From: Gnetum montanum
Lineage: Eukaryota > Streptophyta > Gnetopsida > Gnetales > Gnetaceae
Reading direction: 5' to 3'
Assembly (NCBI GenBank): GCA_015680685.1
Contig: MNCI01015561.1
Location: forward strand, 592,418-656,417
Length of the DNA: 64,000 nucleotides
Shown here in pieces: positions 10,845 through 22,362 of the stretch. The notes below the pieces were generated by a model. It made no database searches, had not been told where the DNA came from, and saw nothing but the letters and a program-made list of their open reading frames with translations. A program made the position numbers and the translations under genes. How positions within the stretch are numbered: position 1 is the stretch's first letter; the number at the start of each line of letters is the position of its first letter.

Positions 10845-12926
10845 CTACCGGTAAGGGTACTGTTGTGTTGGCGGTGGAATCCCCCATGACTGTGGGTATT
10901 GCCACTGCTGATGTTGTCTGATGGGCTGTGGCGGAGTTCCACTTGGATAATACATTAGTGGTTGGTGGAACTGCCTTGGGTTACCTTGTGGATAAGGTAA
11001 CCTTCGAGGTGTTTGCCATTGGTTGAGTCTTGGATTAAGCACATACACCCCGAACTCCTGTAGATGTGAGATGATGGGCCAACATCCCTTAGGATGGTCA
11101 TAATGGTAGATCTCACATCCACCATCATCATCTAAATCAGAATCCTCAGCCACATCAGAGTTAGTGATTTTTCCCTTACCCTTGTTATGTGCAGGGCCTA
11201 AATTTTTCCGCTTTTGCTTACCTTTGTCACTACTTGGTTCAACCTTAGACTCTTCTACAATTTTCAAGACTATTTCAATTCTTAAGTTTAAGGAATCCCA
11301 CATTTGGTCTACTTTGGCCGATACCTCAATTGTCAACTTTTGGATCGGCAAAGTTTTCCGATTCACCAACTCTTCGATTGATGACTCATCCTCTTCATCA
11401 CAAAATTTCACTCCCCTCTTTCGAAGGGAGGGATCACGGTTGTACTCTTCCACACTTTCCCTTTTGCGTAGCTCACCTTCTTTGTTTGCTACTTGCTCCA
11501 ACAAGCTACGTACTTCATGGGCTCTAAGTTGTGAGAGTCTCCCTTGGGCATAAGTCCCAAGGGTTCTTCTAGTTTCATTCCTTAGCCCATCCACGATGTG
11601 GTGAAGTTGATCCCGCTGAGTGTACCCATGGCCCGGGCAAAGATGTAACAATGTGTAGTAGCGGGCCATGGCAGCATCCAAGGCTTTGTGTGTACCTTGC
11701 TTCCAGCCTTGGATCTGCTTACGCAAATTGGACACTCTGGAGTACGTTTGATACTTTTCGTTGAACAGTTCTAGCATCGTACTCCACCTCCTGATGGTTT
11801 TCGGTTCTAAGGACCGATACCAACTCTTTGCTTCTTTGGTTAGTGTCCTTGGGAACAACTTAAGTTTTTGCCACTCATTTTCTATATTCTGCAAGGCACA
11901 AGCATCATGGAATGCCTGTAAATGATTTTGTGGATCAGCATTGTATCCCCCTTCAAACCGTGGGATGTTATTCATGTCTAATCATTTGATCTAGTTATCC
12001 TTTAAATGCCTTGTGGGAATCCTAACTGCCTCCGTGATGTCAAGCATACTTTGGGTTGCGAGTAGAGGCTCGTCATGATCGTCTCTTTCATGATGCTTGT
12101 GATGTCTGTGTTATTCCCTACTCTCCCTATGTCCTTGTCCTTGTCCTCTCTCTCGACCTTCCTGTCGAGGTTTTTCGTCCTTTTTACTTTTATCCTCACC
12201 TTTGTGTTCATGGTGGCTACGCCCAGATGTGGAAGGAGAGGATGAATGATGGGAAGAAGGGGAAGAAAAAGGGGAACCATCGCCATGATGATGTTTCTTG
12301 CCTTCTCTTTGGCTGCTATGGCCCTGATCGTTATGACAATCAAAGTGCCTGTCCTTAGCGTGAGTGGTTGTTCCCTCTGTGAACAATTGGTGTTCACGAG
12401 CATCAGAACCAGGGATATGTATCGTTGATTGTAGGTTTTGATACTCATCCTCCTCACCATCGTTAGGAGGAGGAACATCCTTTACTAAAGAACCCGTGAT
12501 AAAGGGTTCCTCATCTCCTATTTCACTAAGGACGTGTGGGGCTTTGCCCTTCAGAAAGGTATGTTGACTCTCCTACCTTAAGTCCCTCATATGTTGGGCA
12601 TCTGTGGGATAATAATCCCTCATGTCAAAATATTCCGCAACGTATTCCGTGAAATGCTCTTGCATGTCAATCTGTACCAAGGCACGAAAAAGCATGCGAA
12701 AGATTGATTGATTTGGGGGTAACAAGATGTTACCTTGCAAATCTCTCCACCATAGTTGTTCGTCCTGATGGAGAACAAAAGTAAAATCTGGAATATACTC
12801 ATCGGGATGAGTATATGTCATCTTATATTGTTGAGGCACTGGTTGATTTTGGTTATGTTTTTTATGTTGCCAACTGTCTCGTGTATGATCCTTAGGTGGT
12901 GAGTTACTCTTATGAGAAGAAGGCAT
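10845..12926 (-). pseudogene. Long, nearly intact gag of element A
   Basis: Gag reading from ATG at 12926 to 10845, about 694 codons with only about four stops (near 12570, 12108, 11996 and 11984). Order: N-terminal module (MPSSHKSNSPPKDHTRD, then PDFTFVLHQDEQLWWRDLQG); acidic, His/Ser-rich and Lys/Arg/Glu-rich low-complexity middle (12480-12110); capsid-like domain in the open 376-codon frame 11975-10845 (NNIPRFEGGYNADPQNHLQ, KLKLFPRTLTKEAKSWYRSL, LFNEKYQTYSRV); the Cys/His motif CEIYHYDHPKGC at 11082-11117; a Pro/Gln/Tyr-rich tail. It forms the particle that packages the RNA. It is far less decayed than the other gag copies here, consistent with a young insertion. Confidence 0.9.
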
Positions 12927-13045
12927 TTTGATTAGTGTGCTATTTTACTGTTATATAATTTTTATTTAATTAACCCGAAGGTTCGTTAAGGCTCACAACG
13001 ATGTGAGTGATGTCCCTTATGTTCTATTTGGCGCACAGACACTTA

Positions 13046-13065
13046 GTCCCCGGCAACAGCGCCTA
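13046..13065 (-). other. Primer binding site, tRNA-Asp type
   Basis: The plus strand reads gtccccggcaacagcgcct right against the 5' LTR. Plant tRNA-Asp ends ccccggcaacggcgcca, so all but one of the 16 core positions agree. A tRNA-Asp primer is the known habit of the Athila lineage. This is the cleanest primer site in the window. Confidence 0.9.
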
Positions 13066-13801
13066 TGATGAGTGGCGAGGTACCCCTACACTCAACCATA
13101 CGAAACGAGCATAGCACGCGCTATCTAGTCAAACTCCACAAACTAAATGCCTAAACGCCCCATGGAACACTTGGGGTTAATCATTCGTTGTCTTCCCAGA
13201 CTTACTTATTGTTGTCACGGTGTATGGTTAAGTAAGTNTCGTACTAAGGCACCTAACTAGCCTAAGTGTGACGAGCAGTCGATTCCTTGACTAGCTGTAC
13301 ACATCCGTAGATGCTTGTAATCAAGTCGTACTCATCCCACGTTCTAGGAGATAAGGGGGAGAGAATCTAATCGCGATGAGTAGCCGATTCCTTGGTTAGC
13401 CGTACACATTCGTCAATGCTCGTAACCAAGTTGTACTCATGCCGTGCTAACAATAGGTAATAAATAACATGTAATAAAACCCATCCATGTACTGCAAGGT
13501 TTATCCACAAATCTCATCTTTATTGCCGTACACAACTTGCATTCAGGTACAAAGCTGCTCGAATAAAGAACCGTTCACTTGGGGGCACATGGAAAATATT
13601 CTATCTCTAGGGTGATCAATCTACCAGAGCTTTGCTACTTCTAGCCTAGGATGGAAAATGAGGGGAGTGCCGCCTCTTATTTATAGATTTGACGGTGGAC
13701 CATGATATTGCGTACTCGATATCGCAGGGATGACTCGATACCGCGACGGCTGCGATATCGCGTACGCGATATCATGGCTCATGCGATATCGCGTCTCATC
13801 A
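13066..13801 (-). repeat. 5' LTR of element A (contains an assembly gap)
   Basis: Matches 6762-7683 except for a single N at 13238, where about 220 bp present in the other LTR (6934-7153) are absent. The U3 start carries more palindromic gcgatatcgc words (13700-13795) than the partner LTR, so the array differs in copy number between the two LTRs. Confidence 0.95.
13238..13238. other. Assembly gap placeholder in the 5' LTR of element A
   Basis: A single N. Comparison with the partner LTR shows that the interval equivalent to 6934-7153 (220 bp) is missing here. Confidence 0.95.
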
Positions 13802-13806
13802 ACTAT
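13802..13806. repeat. Target site duplication ACTAT
   Basis: Identical to 6757-6761 on the other side of element A. Five base pairs is the usual length for Ty3/gypsy integrase. Confidence 0.95.
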
Positions 13807-14543
13807 CTTTCCACCTAGACTAGTATTTGCTTTGTCACGTATGGTTTAGTCCAGAGTGAGGTGTATGATGTGGTTTCTAATACTATGCTACTCCTAGAGA
13901 TAGTTGAAAATAATCGTGATTAAACTAATAAGAAATATGGAGTAAAATCTAAACTAGCTTAAGTGTGATGAGCATCTGTCCTTAATCATCCATATGCATC
14001 TTGGACCTCATGGACTACTTTTGGGATTGCCAAGCACACATTCCTCGAAGCACTACTAGATACGCTACTGGGGTACCAAGTAGTTACACTGAAATGTTCG
14101 TGATTAAGACATACTCATTCTGCATTTAACAACAAGATTAGTAAATGATAATAAAGAAATGTTAACTAAGAAAATAATAAATAACAATAACAATTAAATG
14201 ATTAAAAACTAAGTGAATGCTACAATGATGGAGTAATCTTGATCTTTATTGCCGATCATGTGCATGTCCAAGTATGTCACACTTGAACAAAGGTTCAGTA
14301 CAATTACAATCATCATAGTACGGGCATGCACAAGGGAAAGAACTAGAAACTAACTAAAAACTGACAAAATGACTCTACTCTAAGACTTACCAATTGACTC
14401 CCTTCCTGTGAGCTTGAATGTTATATTTATAGGCCTACACAAGAATTACAATATCGTGTGTTTAATATCGTTATCCAGGTTGCGATATCGCATACCTGAT
14501 ATTGAGGATCCGATATCGGGGCCTGGCAAACCACGATTCATCA
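13807..14543 (-). mobile_element. Split 5' LTR, outer part (U3 side)
   Basis: Continuation of the LTR begun at 6635-6761. It resumes ctttccacctagactag and closes with a decayed run of gatatcg words (14448-14515) and attcatca. TATA-like cttataaatataac (minus strand) lies near 14420. Right of 14543 the sequence changes abruptly to the plus-strand gag of element B, so this element apparently inserted into B's gag leader. Confidence 0.85.
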
Positions 14544-14552
14544 ATAACTAAT

Positions 14553-16880
14553 ATGACTTCTTCTCATAGGGATGAATCTCTACCACATACCAATGGATTT
14601 AATCAACTATGGGGAGCATCAAAGAAGTGCCAACAACTAAGGGTTTTTTATTCTCATCTAGATCCCTATAATCTAGGTTTCACCTTCATTTTGCATCAAG
14701 ATGAACAAATGCACTAGAGGGACATGGAAGACAACATTGTGTTGTCCCTAGATTGATCTATTTCTACCATGTTGATAACCAACCTCATCAAGCTGGGCAT
14801 TACTACACTTAGAATATGAAATCCAACGCTACACCTATAGGGACTATTAGCCCACCGATGCCTAGCGAAAGAAAGATTGGCACATGGAAGCACGATATGA
14901 GGCTTCCAAGGGCAAGAGGACTCTAATCCAATTGTTCTTGCAATAGCACAAAGAGGATGAGGATTTCTTTTCTGGTCATTCCTAGTACATAGATTCTCAT
15001 CCTTTCTACAATGAGGAGACCCTTAACTAAAGGTTACAATTAACTTTGAAGAATTTTAGTGATGAAAAAACTAGGTCTTATGACTAGGGGACCTTAAAAG
15101 ATAAGAATCCTAGCCAATTATCTAGGGGCAAGCATAATAATCAAAATAACAGCAAAGAAAAATATAAGGATTAGGGGAGGGACTGAAGTAGGGAAACTAG
15201 CAGGAATCATTCCCCTAGTTCTCCTTCTTCATCCTCATCATCCTCTTTGTCTTCATCCTCAAACTTTGATAGGAAGAATAGGATTTGAAATAAAAAGAAG
15301 AGTAGTCGAGACTAGGATGGGGATGAAGAACGAGACAAAAACAATCCCAAAAGGGAGAGGGGCGTCATAGATATTGAAGGCATAGGAGAACTCATCATAG
15401 ACATCATGGCCATGAAAGGGGCTGTTGTGCTTGTCGTGACTATGATGAGCCTTTATTGGCTACTTGGAATATGCTCAACATTTCAGAGATAGTTAGAATT
15501 CTTAGAAAAATTAAAAAGTTGGACATGAATAATATCCATAGGTTTGAAGGAGAATATAATTTAGATCCAAAAAATCATCTCCAAGCCTTTCATGATGCTT
15601 GATCCTTGTAGAACATAGAGAATAAATGGAAAAAGCTGAAATTATTCCCAAGGACACTAACTATGAAAGTAGAAAGCTATTATTGGTCCTTAGAACCAGA
15701 ATCCATTCACTAATGCAGTATTATGTTGGAGCTCTTCAAAAAAATACCAAACATACTCCAGTGTCTAGCGTATAAAGATAAATCCAAGAATGGAAATAGG
15801 GAAATCATGAGTCCTTGGATGTAGCCCTGGGTAGGTACTACTCTCTGTAGCATCAATGCCCAAGCCATTAATACTTCCAAAGGAAACAACTCTACCATAT
15901 CATAGATGGGCTTAGAAATGAAACAAGGAAAATCCTTGGGCTCTATGCCTAAGGAAGACTTTCTTAGATGTAGGCTCATCAGACTTAAAGACTGATAGAT
16001 CAAGTGGCTAAAGAGGAAGGAGAGCTGAAAAAGTGTGAAAGTGTAGAAGGGTATAACAGGGACCCCTCCATTCGTAAAAGGAAGGTATGTTTTTATAACT
16101 TAGATGGGGAGGCACCTCTAGATAAAGTGATGCAAAGGAAAACCTTACTAACACAAAAATTTGTTACTAAAATATCAGCTAAGATAGAAAAAATGTGAGA
16201 CTTCTTAGATGAGAAGTTTTGAATAGCTTTGAAAATCATGAAGGAATGAAAAGACCAAGGAAGTAGTGATTAAGAAAGAATAAATAAGGGCACAAATTAG
16301 GGTTATTATCAAAACAAGGGTAAATCTGCAATGGTTGAAGAGGTTGTAGATTCTAAAATAGATGATGATTGCTATGATATTTACCAATATGAACATCCTA
16401 AGGGATGTTGCTTAATGATGTCACATTTACAAGAGTCTAGAGTGTATGCATTGAGTTTGCAAAAATGCAAGCACCCAGGTAGTTGCCTTACCCACAAGGT
16501 ACTACAAGAAGGAGTTCCACCAACCAATGTACTATCTAGGTGAAGCACCTCCTCAACCTCAAGAGTAATATTAATAGTGGCAACACCCATAATCATGAGG
16601 GATATCACCACCATGATAGCAATATCCCTATTGATAGCCAAATCCTTATATATATTATGTCCAAAAACTTGTGTTGTTGCTTGACTCCTCTAGCCATGCT
16701 TCCTTCCCTTATCATTACTACCCTTTAAAATACTAATAAGCATCTTCTCTAAGGAGGGAATCCCCTTTTTCTTCCATCTTCCACAATATCTATAAACTAT
16801 TTCACCACAACCAACCACACCCTTGCCACCTACTCTATCCATGTAGGATGAAATTCCACCATAGCCATAGTAGAGAAATT
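14553..16880 (+). pseudogene. gag of element B
   Basis: Starts MTSSHRDESLPHTNG and carries the same N-terminal module as element A (FTFILHQDEQMH). A Ser-rich middle at about 15200-15290 follows. The capsid-like domain is at 15520-15990 (NIHRFEGEYNLDPKNHLQ, KLKLFPRTLTM, LELFKKIPN). The motif C-Y-D-I-Y-Q-Y-E-H-P-K-G-C-C lies at about 16370-16412. The end is a Pro/Gln/Tyr-rich tail. Stops every 20 to 60 codons mark it as decayed. Confidence 0.85.
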
Positions 16881-17119
16881 TTTTGAGGGTGATAAATCTA
16901 TAGCCATATATCCATCAAAGTGGTTTTGAATTAAAGCCTCATAAGAGGTCATTCTTTAGAACTAATAGCCCAACAAAACCCTTGCAAGCAACCATGGCTA
17001 TTAACCTTGTCATCTCTTCCTTTGATAATACCATCGAGCTACCTTCAAACAAAAAGACCTCCAACATCCATACTGTTATGTTAAACCATGTGATCATAGA
17101 TTGAATAAAGGCTCGTCAC

Positions 17120-17640
17120 CTTCCTAGGAAACAGTTTGATCTTGGGAGTTTCCTCATTTATTTTCAAATTGTAGGGAATGGACCATGTAAAGCTTTTTTG
17201 GATTTAGGTTCCAGGGTGAACTTAATTTCCCAAGAAATGCATAAGACCTAGAACCTACCTCCTATGAAGAAGAGCAATATCACAATTGAGTTGGTAGATT
17301 AGTCCATCATGGTTCTTCTAGAACTAGTTGAGGACATTGTAACCACTATCTATTGGTGGTCTTATCTTACCGGTTTCCTTATAATCCATGTTGAAAATTA
17401 TATAGCGGACTTCCCTATCATCATGGGAAGGGCATTGCTCAATACAATAGATACCGAAATGGGGATTTGAGATATTTCCTTGGAAACCTCCAAGGAAAAT
17501 AAGTTTGGGAAGATAGAGAAGAAAAGAGTTCTATGTAGTGCATATAGTGACATAGGGTTCCATTGCATGCAGAAAGTATGGGTGATCAAAGAGACATAGG
17601 GTTGCCTTGTGGCTAGTAACATATCATCAAGCTAAGTCCA
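17120..17640 (+). pseudogene. Retroelement aspartic protease of element B
   Basis: Contains KAFLDLGSRVNLISQEMH: the catalytic Asp remains but the next position is Leu where Ser or Thr is normal. Then ITIELVD, LELVEDIVTTIYWWSYLTGF, FPIIMGRALLNTID and KIEKKRVLCSAYSD. It is collinear with the protease relics of elements A and I. Inactive because of stops and the active-site change. Confidence 0.8.
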
Positions 17641-17999
17641 AGATGTGCATAGAATCATCAAAGAGCCTCACCAACACCTATATAGAGAACATGGATGAAA
17701 TGGAGCAACTCCATCACCAACTCTCTCACATGTAAAGTGAATTGGATTGGGGGAAGTTAGAGATTCCTGATCAGTTTGAGCAAGAGCCCCTTGAACTAAA
17801 GGCTTTACTGGAAACTATGGAATATATTTTCTCAACAATGGCAAGCCGATAATCATCAATGTTAAACTTACTCTAAAGAAAAAATAGAAGTTGTCAAAGG
17901 TAGTGAAAAAATGGCCAACAGCCTTTGCTTGGTCATATCATGAACTTATAGGAATAGATCTACAGATATGCTAACACCACATCTATACAAACACCTCCA

Positions 18000-19330
18000 T
18001 CAAATCAAAAAGGGAGTTGTAGAGATGATTGAACTCCAAACTGAAGCAAGTTTTAAAGGAGGAGGTTAAACAACTTCTTAAGGCTAGGTTCATATATCCG
18101 GTTGTGGATAGCAAATGGGTTAGTCCACTCATTATTGTATCCAAGAAAGGAGGAAAATGGAGAGTTTGCATAGACTTTTAATTGTTGAATATGACAACTT
18201 TTAAGGATCATTTCTTGTTACCATTTGTTGATCAACTGTTAGATACCATAGTAGGGCATTGCTATTATAGCTTCCTAGATGGTTACAGTGGGTATAACCA
18301 AATCAAGATTGCATCAGAGGACTAAGCTAAAACCACATTTACAAGTTCATGGGGGACTTTTGCATATAGAAAGATGCCCTTTAGCTTGTGTAATATCCTT
18401 GCTACCTTTCAATGCTTGGTTCTTAGCATCTTCTGATAGCAAATTAGTAGCAAGGTAGAGGTCTTTATGGATGACTTCTCTACCTACAGTACCAGCTTTG
18501 AGCAAGCCTTGGACTATTTGAAGTAAGCACTTCAACAATGTGTAGAAACCAACTTGAAGCTCAACTGCTAAAAAAGCCATCTAATAGTCCCAAAAGGCAT
18601 TGTGTTAGGGCACATAATTTCAAGCAAAGGGATCAAGGTGGATCCAAAAAAAGTACAAGTCATCCAAGGAATCACTAAGCAACTTGAAATGGTGAAAGAT
18701 GTACAGTCATTTCTTTATCATACTAGTTGTTATAGGTGATTCATTGAGAACTTCTCAAAAATTGCTAAGCCATTTGTTAAGGTAACTAAGAAAAATGCAC
18801 CTTCACTTGTATTAGGAAATGCGAGAATGCATTTCAACAATTAAAGTAGAAGATCATAGAAACTTCCATTCTATGCACTCTAGATTTGTCCAAGTTATTT
18901 CACATTATGATTGATGTATCTAATTATGCTTTGGGGTAGTTTTTACATAGTTGGATGATCGAAAACATCCCTACTATATATATTGTGCAAGCCAAAGCAT
19001 TGTGGAAGCACAATTAAGCTACACCATCATGAAAAGGAGCTTATGGTAGTGATGTATGCCTTAGAAAAATTCAAGCACTATGTGCTTGGATATCAAGTTA
19101 TTATGTACATAGACCATAGTGTTATCCAGTTCCTCATGAACAAGACAATGACAAGCCTCCATATCATATGGTGACTAGTAACTCTACAAGAGTTTGATCT
19201 TACCATGGTGGATAGAAAGGAAACTGAGAATGTGATTGCTAACCACTTTTCCTGGTTATGATGAGACAATAAAGAGGGTAAGGGGCCTTTATCTGACCAA
19301 TTTCTAGATGAACATTTCTTTGCCAAAAGT
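18000..19330 (+). pseudogene. Reverse transcriptase and RNase H of element B
   Basis: RT motifs in order: LLKARFIYPVVDSKWVSPL, VSKKGGKWRVCIDF, FVDQLLDTIVGHCYYSFLDG, the MPF(S)LCNILATFQ step, and the catalytic VFMDDFS at 18461-18478 (an F-M-D-D form of the Y-x-D-D box). RNase H follows: FHIMIDVSNYALG, then KELMVVMYALEKFKHYVLG from about 19030 in altered form, and HSVIQFLMNK. In a live element this enzyme copies RNA to DNA in the particle. More than fifteen stops are present, mostly TAG, TAA and TGA at Gln and Trp positions. Confidence 0.9.
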
Positions 19331-19439
19331 ATTGAAATGCAAAGTCCAAAGAGTATTGACTAATACATGAACTTCCTCTCCTATCTACTCACTTAGAAGA
19401 TGCCATAAGAATGGGACAATAAGAAGAAATGATACTTTT

Positions 19440-20695
19440 TTTTACCAAGCCAAATGTTATATGGAAATTGAGGTAACGTTTATAAAGTGTGTATCGATGG
19501 CTTGGTATGATGGTGTGTACCTGATGCTAATCAACTATGAATCCTTTAGGATGTCCATGAAGGCTATTTTGGGGGGCCATTATGTAGAGGGAAGAATGAC
19601 TGTGAAAATCCTCATGGTAGGATATTATTGGCCAACAATCTTCAAAGACACCCATCAATTCTCCCATTCATGTGAACATTGTCAATGAGATGGAGGGATT
19701 ATTGTGTGGAGGGAAGTGCCCCAGTACTGGATTTAACCACTGGAGCCTTTTGATCTTTGGGGCATTAATTTCATGGCGTCCATCAATGCCATGTCTAATG
19801 AAAAGGCATACATCACTGTAGCAGTTGACTACTACACAAAATGAGTTGAAGCTACCATCGCCATTGATTGTTCATCCTCTACTATAGCATGGTTTGTACA
19901 ACAACATGTGGTAAATAGGTTTGGCATACTAAGGGCACTTATTTCTAACAATGGAACTCATTTTGCAAGTGCTACCTTTCAAAAATTAATGCAATGCTTA
20001 GGGGTAAAGCATAAATTAACAACTCCATATCATCCCCAAGCTAACAATCAAGTTGAAGTCATCAATAGGGAAATAACTAGAATACTAACCCAAACAATTT
20101 GTAAATATAGAAAAGGCTAGAGCAAAAAACTTAATGATGCTTTATGGGCATATTAATCCACATGGAAACTTCCTATTGGCTATTCCCCTCATGTGTTAGT
20201 GTATAGAAAATTACCAACTCTTCCAATTCAAATAGAGATCCATACACTTTCAATGACTTTTGAACTTGACCTTGACATAAGCTTAGCATAAAAGAAACAT
20301 TTAATGACATTGAATGTACTAGATGAAAACCAATAAATAGCCCTATCCATGAATGAAGTGCACAAGGTACATGCCAAGAAATGTCATAACTTAAGGATAC
20401 AAAAAGTTAAAGATAAGGTTCTTTACTAGAACCCCATGCATGTACCACAATGCACAAAATTTCAAATGCTATGGGAAGGATCTTATATTATTCAATTTTT
20501 CCTTTTGGGACCATGATAATTTATGACTATTCCAACCTAAACAAGAGGTTGCTAGTCAACATTAAGCAAGTAGAACCTTTCTTTGAACCAAGGATAACTA
20601 GTAACTTAAATACCTCAAATGATGGACAAGCACATTCTATCTTTCAAATCTCCTTCTTCCAACTCGATTATGGAGGAAATGGTCACCCATGTTAA
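19440..20695 (+). pseudogene. Integrase of element B
   Basis: The zinc-binding N-terminal part lies at 19560-19690 (GGHYVEGRMT, WPTIFKDTHQFSHSCEHCQ). The core has FDLWGINFMAS (the first catalytic Asp is Asn), ALISNNGTHFASATF (second catalytic Asp also Asn) and NNQVEVINREITRIL (Glu kept). The C-terminal end is LDYGGNGHPC at 20695. Both lost Asp codons fit G-to-A change. The catalytic triad is destroyed, so even without its stops it could not integrate. Confidence 0.9.
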
Positions 20696-22119
20696 AATTT
20701 TGTGAAGGTTGCTCAATTTTTTGTTTTACATCATTCTTTATATGCTTTTTAATTTTCTTGAATATTTTGCAACTTATTTTATATATTTGACCTTGCTTAT
20801 CTTTTCTTACGTGTCATTTTCTTATTTATTTGTTTATCAAGAATCTTGCACTCTTGTCACAGCCACTACTACTATTGGAAGTTCATTTAACACTGTATTT
20901 AATGTTTGGATTGATTGTGTAGTGAATAGGTTTTAGGTTAGGATTATGTCATCAATTAATGGAGCATTAATTTTTTGATGGTATTAGGTAGTGAGTCCAC
21001 ATCATCCATCCATTCCATTGAATTCTATGGGGTTTGTCATCTTGGAAGCATGAGGTCCTTTCATAAATGCAACTTAGAAACAATTAATGATCTTCATAGT
21101 TAACAGACTTGGAAAAGACCAAGTGGAATGGACAAGGGTGTGGCTTAAAGAAGATTTGTCAACTTCTGTACTCAACTTCCTTCTTAAGTTTTCTAGGCAT
21201 TCTCATTAGTATCTCACCACTTCTAATGTTGACTATAATAGGAAGCATGTCTTTACATGGTGTGATTTCCATGAAAAAAAAAAACAAAACATGAGAATTC
21301 AAAGGACATCCCTTAAACATCATAATGGGCTACAATGACTAGTTATGAGGCTAGAATGACATGTTATCTATGCCTGAAAGAATCCCTCTATCTAAGGTCC
21401 ATCCTCTGGTCCTAATTCTTTTTGGTTCTCTACTTGGAGTGGTTGTTGTCCTTTGGGAGTGGTCATGAATTCATGTTGATTGAATAGTTAGGATATGGCA
21501 ATGTGAAGTCACTGAATGTGGATGGACCTAGTTTCAACCAAGGATGGGATAGTATTTGGTCATCTTAATCACATGCTCTATAAGGACTTCATGTGATAAG
21601 GTTGTGAGACTCCATTACCATTTTTTCTCTCTCATCCCTCTACTCTTATCATCAAGCACCTCATTACCTCCTATCATGGTCAATTATTGTATCTATTATG
21701 ATATGTTCTAATTCTTTGATGATCTCATATGTGGATTCAATTTTTAACTACTTATGATCATTAATCATCCTTGGTGCCTACACACTCCTTGATATGAGGG
21801 CATGCAAGGACATTCATGGCATGAGCCTACTTTGGGAAGGACCCACTTGCATACCCCTTAGTCTTGTTTTAGTTAAACTTCCTATTTCTTAGTCATTTTT
21901 ATAACTAGTCTCATCGTTTCCCTTTTTAACATTAAGTTATGCTTCATTTCAACATCTACATTTCATCCAAACCCATTTTCTTCTTCTTTTTCAACAAATT
22001 TAATACCCTCTTTCATGTTTTTCCATCATTCTATGCTTTTTTTTGGCTTCCTTTGGGCTCTTGTTTTGTCTTCCAACTCTTCCAAAATTCCTTAGTTTTT
22101 ATTTGGGAAAAATCACTCA
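20696..22119 (+). other. Post-pol region of element B
   Basis: No coding frame of note. T-rich at the start (ttttgttttacatc), then the family landmarks catccatccattcc (about 21003) and gggaaggacccacttgc (about 21835). It aligns in outline with 60760-62060 of element I and with the tail of element A, so it is a conserved long untranslated part and not random filler. Confidence 0.6.
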
Positions 22120-22218
22120 AATAGATTTGTCGATGCATCCCCGTTGATGCAACCTTGTCTATGCAACTTGATGTGTCAATGCATCCCTATTAATGCAACA
22201 TAAAAATCCTATAAATAG
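22120..22218 (+). promoter_or_regulatory. LTR-like internal promoter ahead of the env-position ORF
   Basis: A cluster of cgatgcat / ttgatgca words (22125-22198) followed by a TATA box tataaatag at 22210-22218. The same arrangement, cgtcgaca / ttgacaca / gatgcattgatg words followed by tatataaata, opens U3 of this element's own LTR (25725-25815). It therefore looks like a second, internal copy of the LTR promoter design, placed 430 bp before the ORF start. Activity is inferred from sequence likeness only. Confidence 0.5.
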
Positions 22219-22362
22219 ACATGACACTTAGCCATTTTCACCATTTTCTTTAATACAAGTGAGGAGTTTTTGCATTTTCTATGCCTAGAGACGTTCCCAG
22301 AGCTCCAACTTTCAAACCATTGACTTGATTCACCTCATTCTATGATCCCTTAGCTATTGGAG

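Larger units (their letters stand above)
6762..13801 (-). mobile_element. Element A: complete nested, pol-less Athila-like retrotransposon
   Basis: A minus-strand LTR element with both ends defined: 3' LTR 6762-7683, 5' LTR 13066-13801, tRNA-Asp primer site next to the 5' LTR, polypurine tract next to the 3' LTR, and target duplication ACTAT at 6757-6761 and 13802-13806. Both LTRs begin TGATGAG and end CTCATCA as read on the plus strand. Inside are a long gag with few stops and a partial protease; RT, RNase H and integrase are absent, and the reading passes from the protease region to the last codons of pol. It also lacks the env-position ORF of elements B, I and X. About 7 kb as assembled, with roughly 220 bp missing at 13238. 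It would need enzymes from a related full element to move. Confidence 0.95.

Noticed and set aside
12056-12428. Plus-strand ORFs over the gag middle region of element A
   Set aside because: Shadows of the minus-strand gag, which has matching homologues in four other copies.
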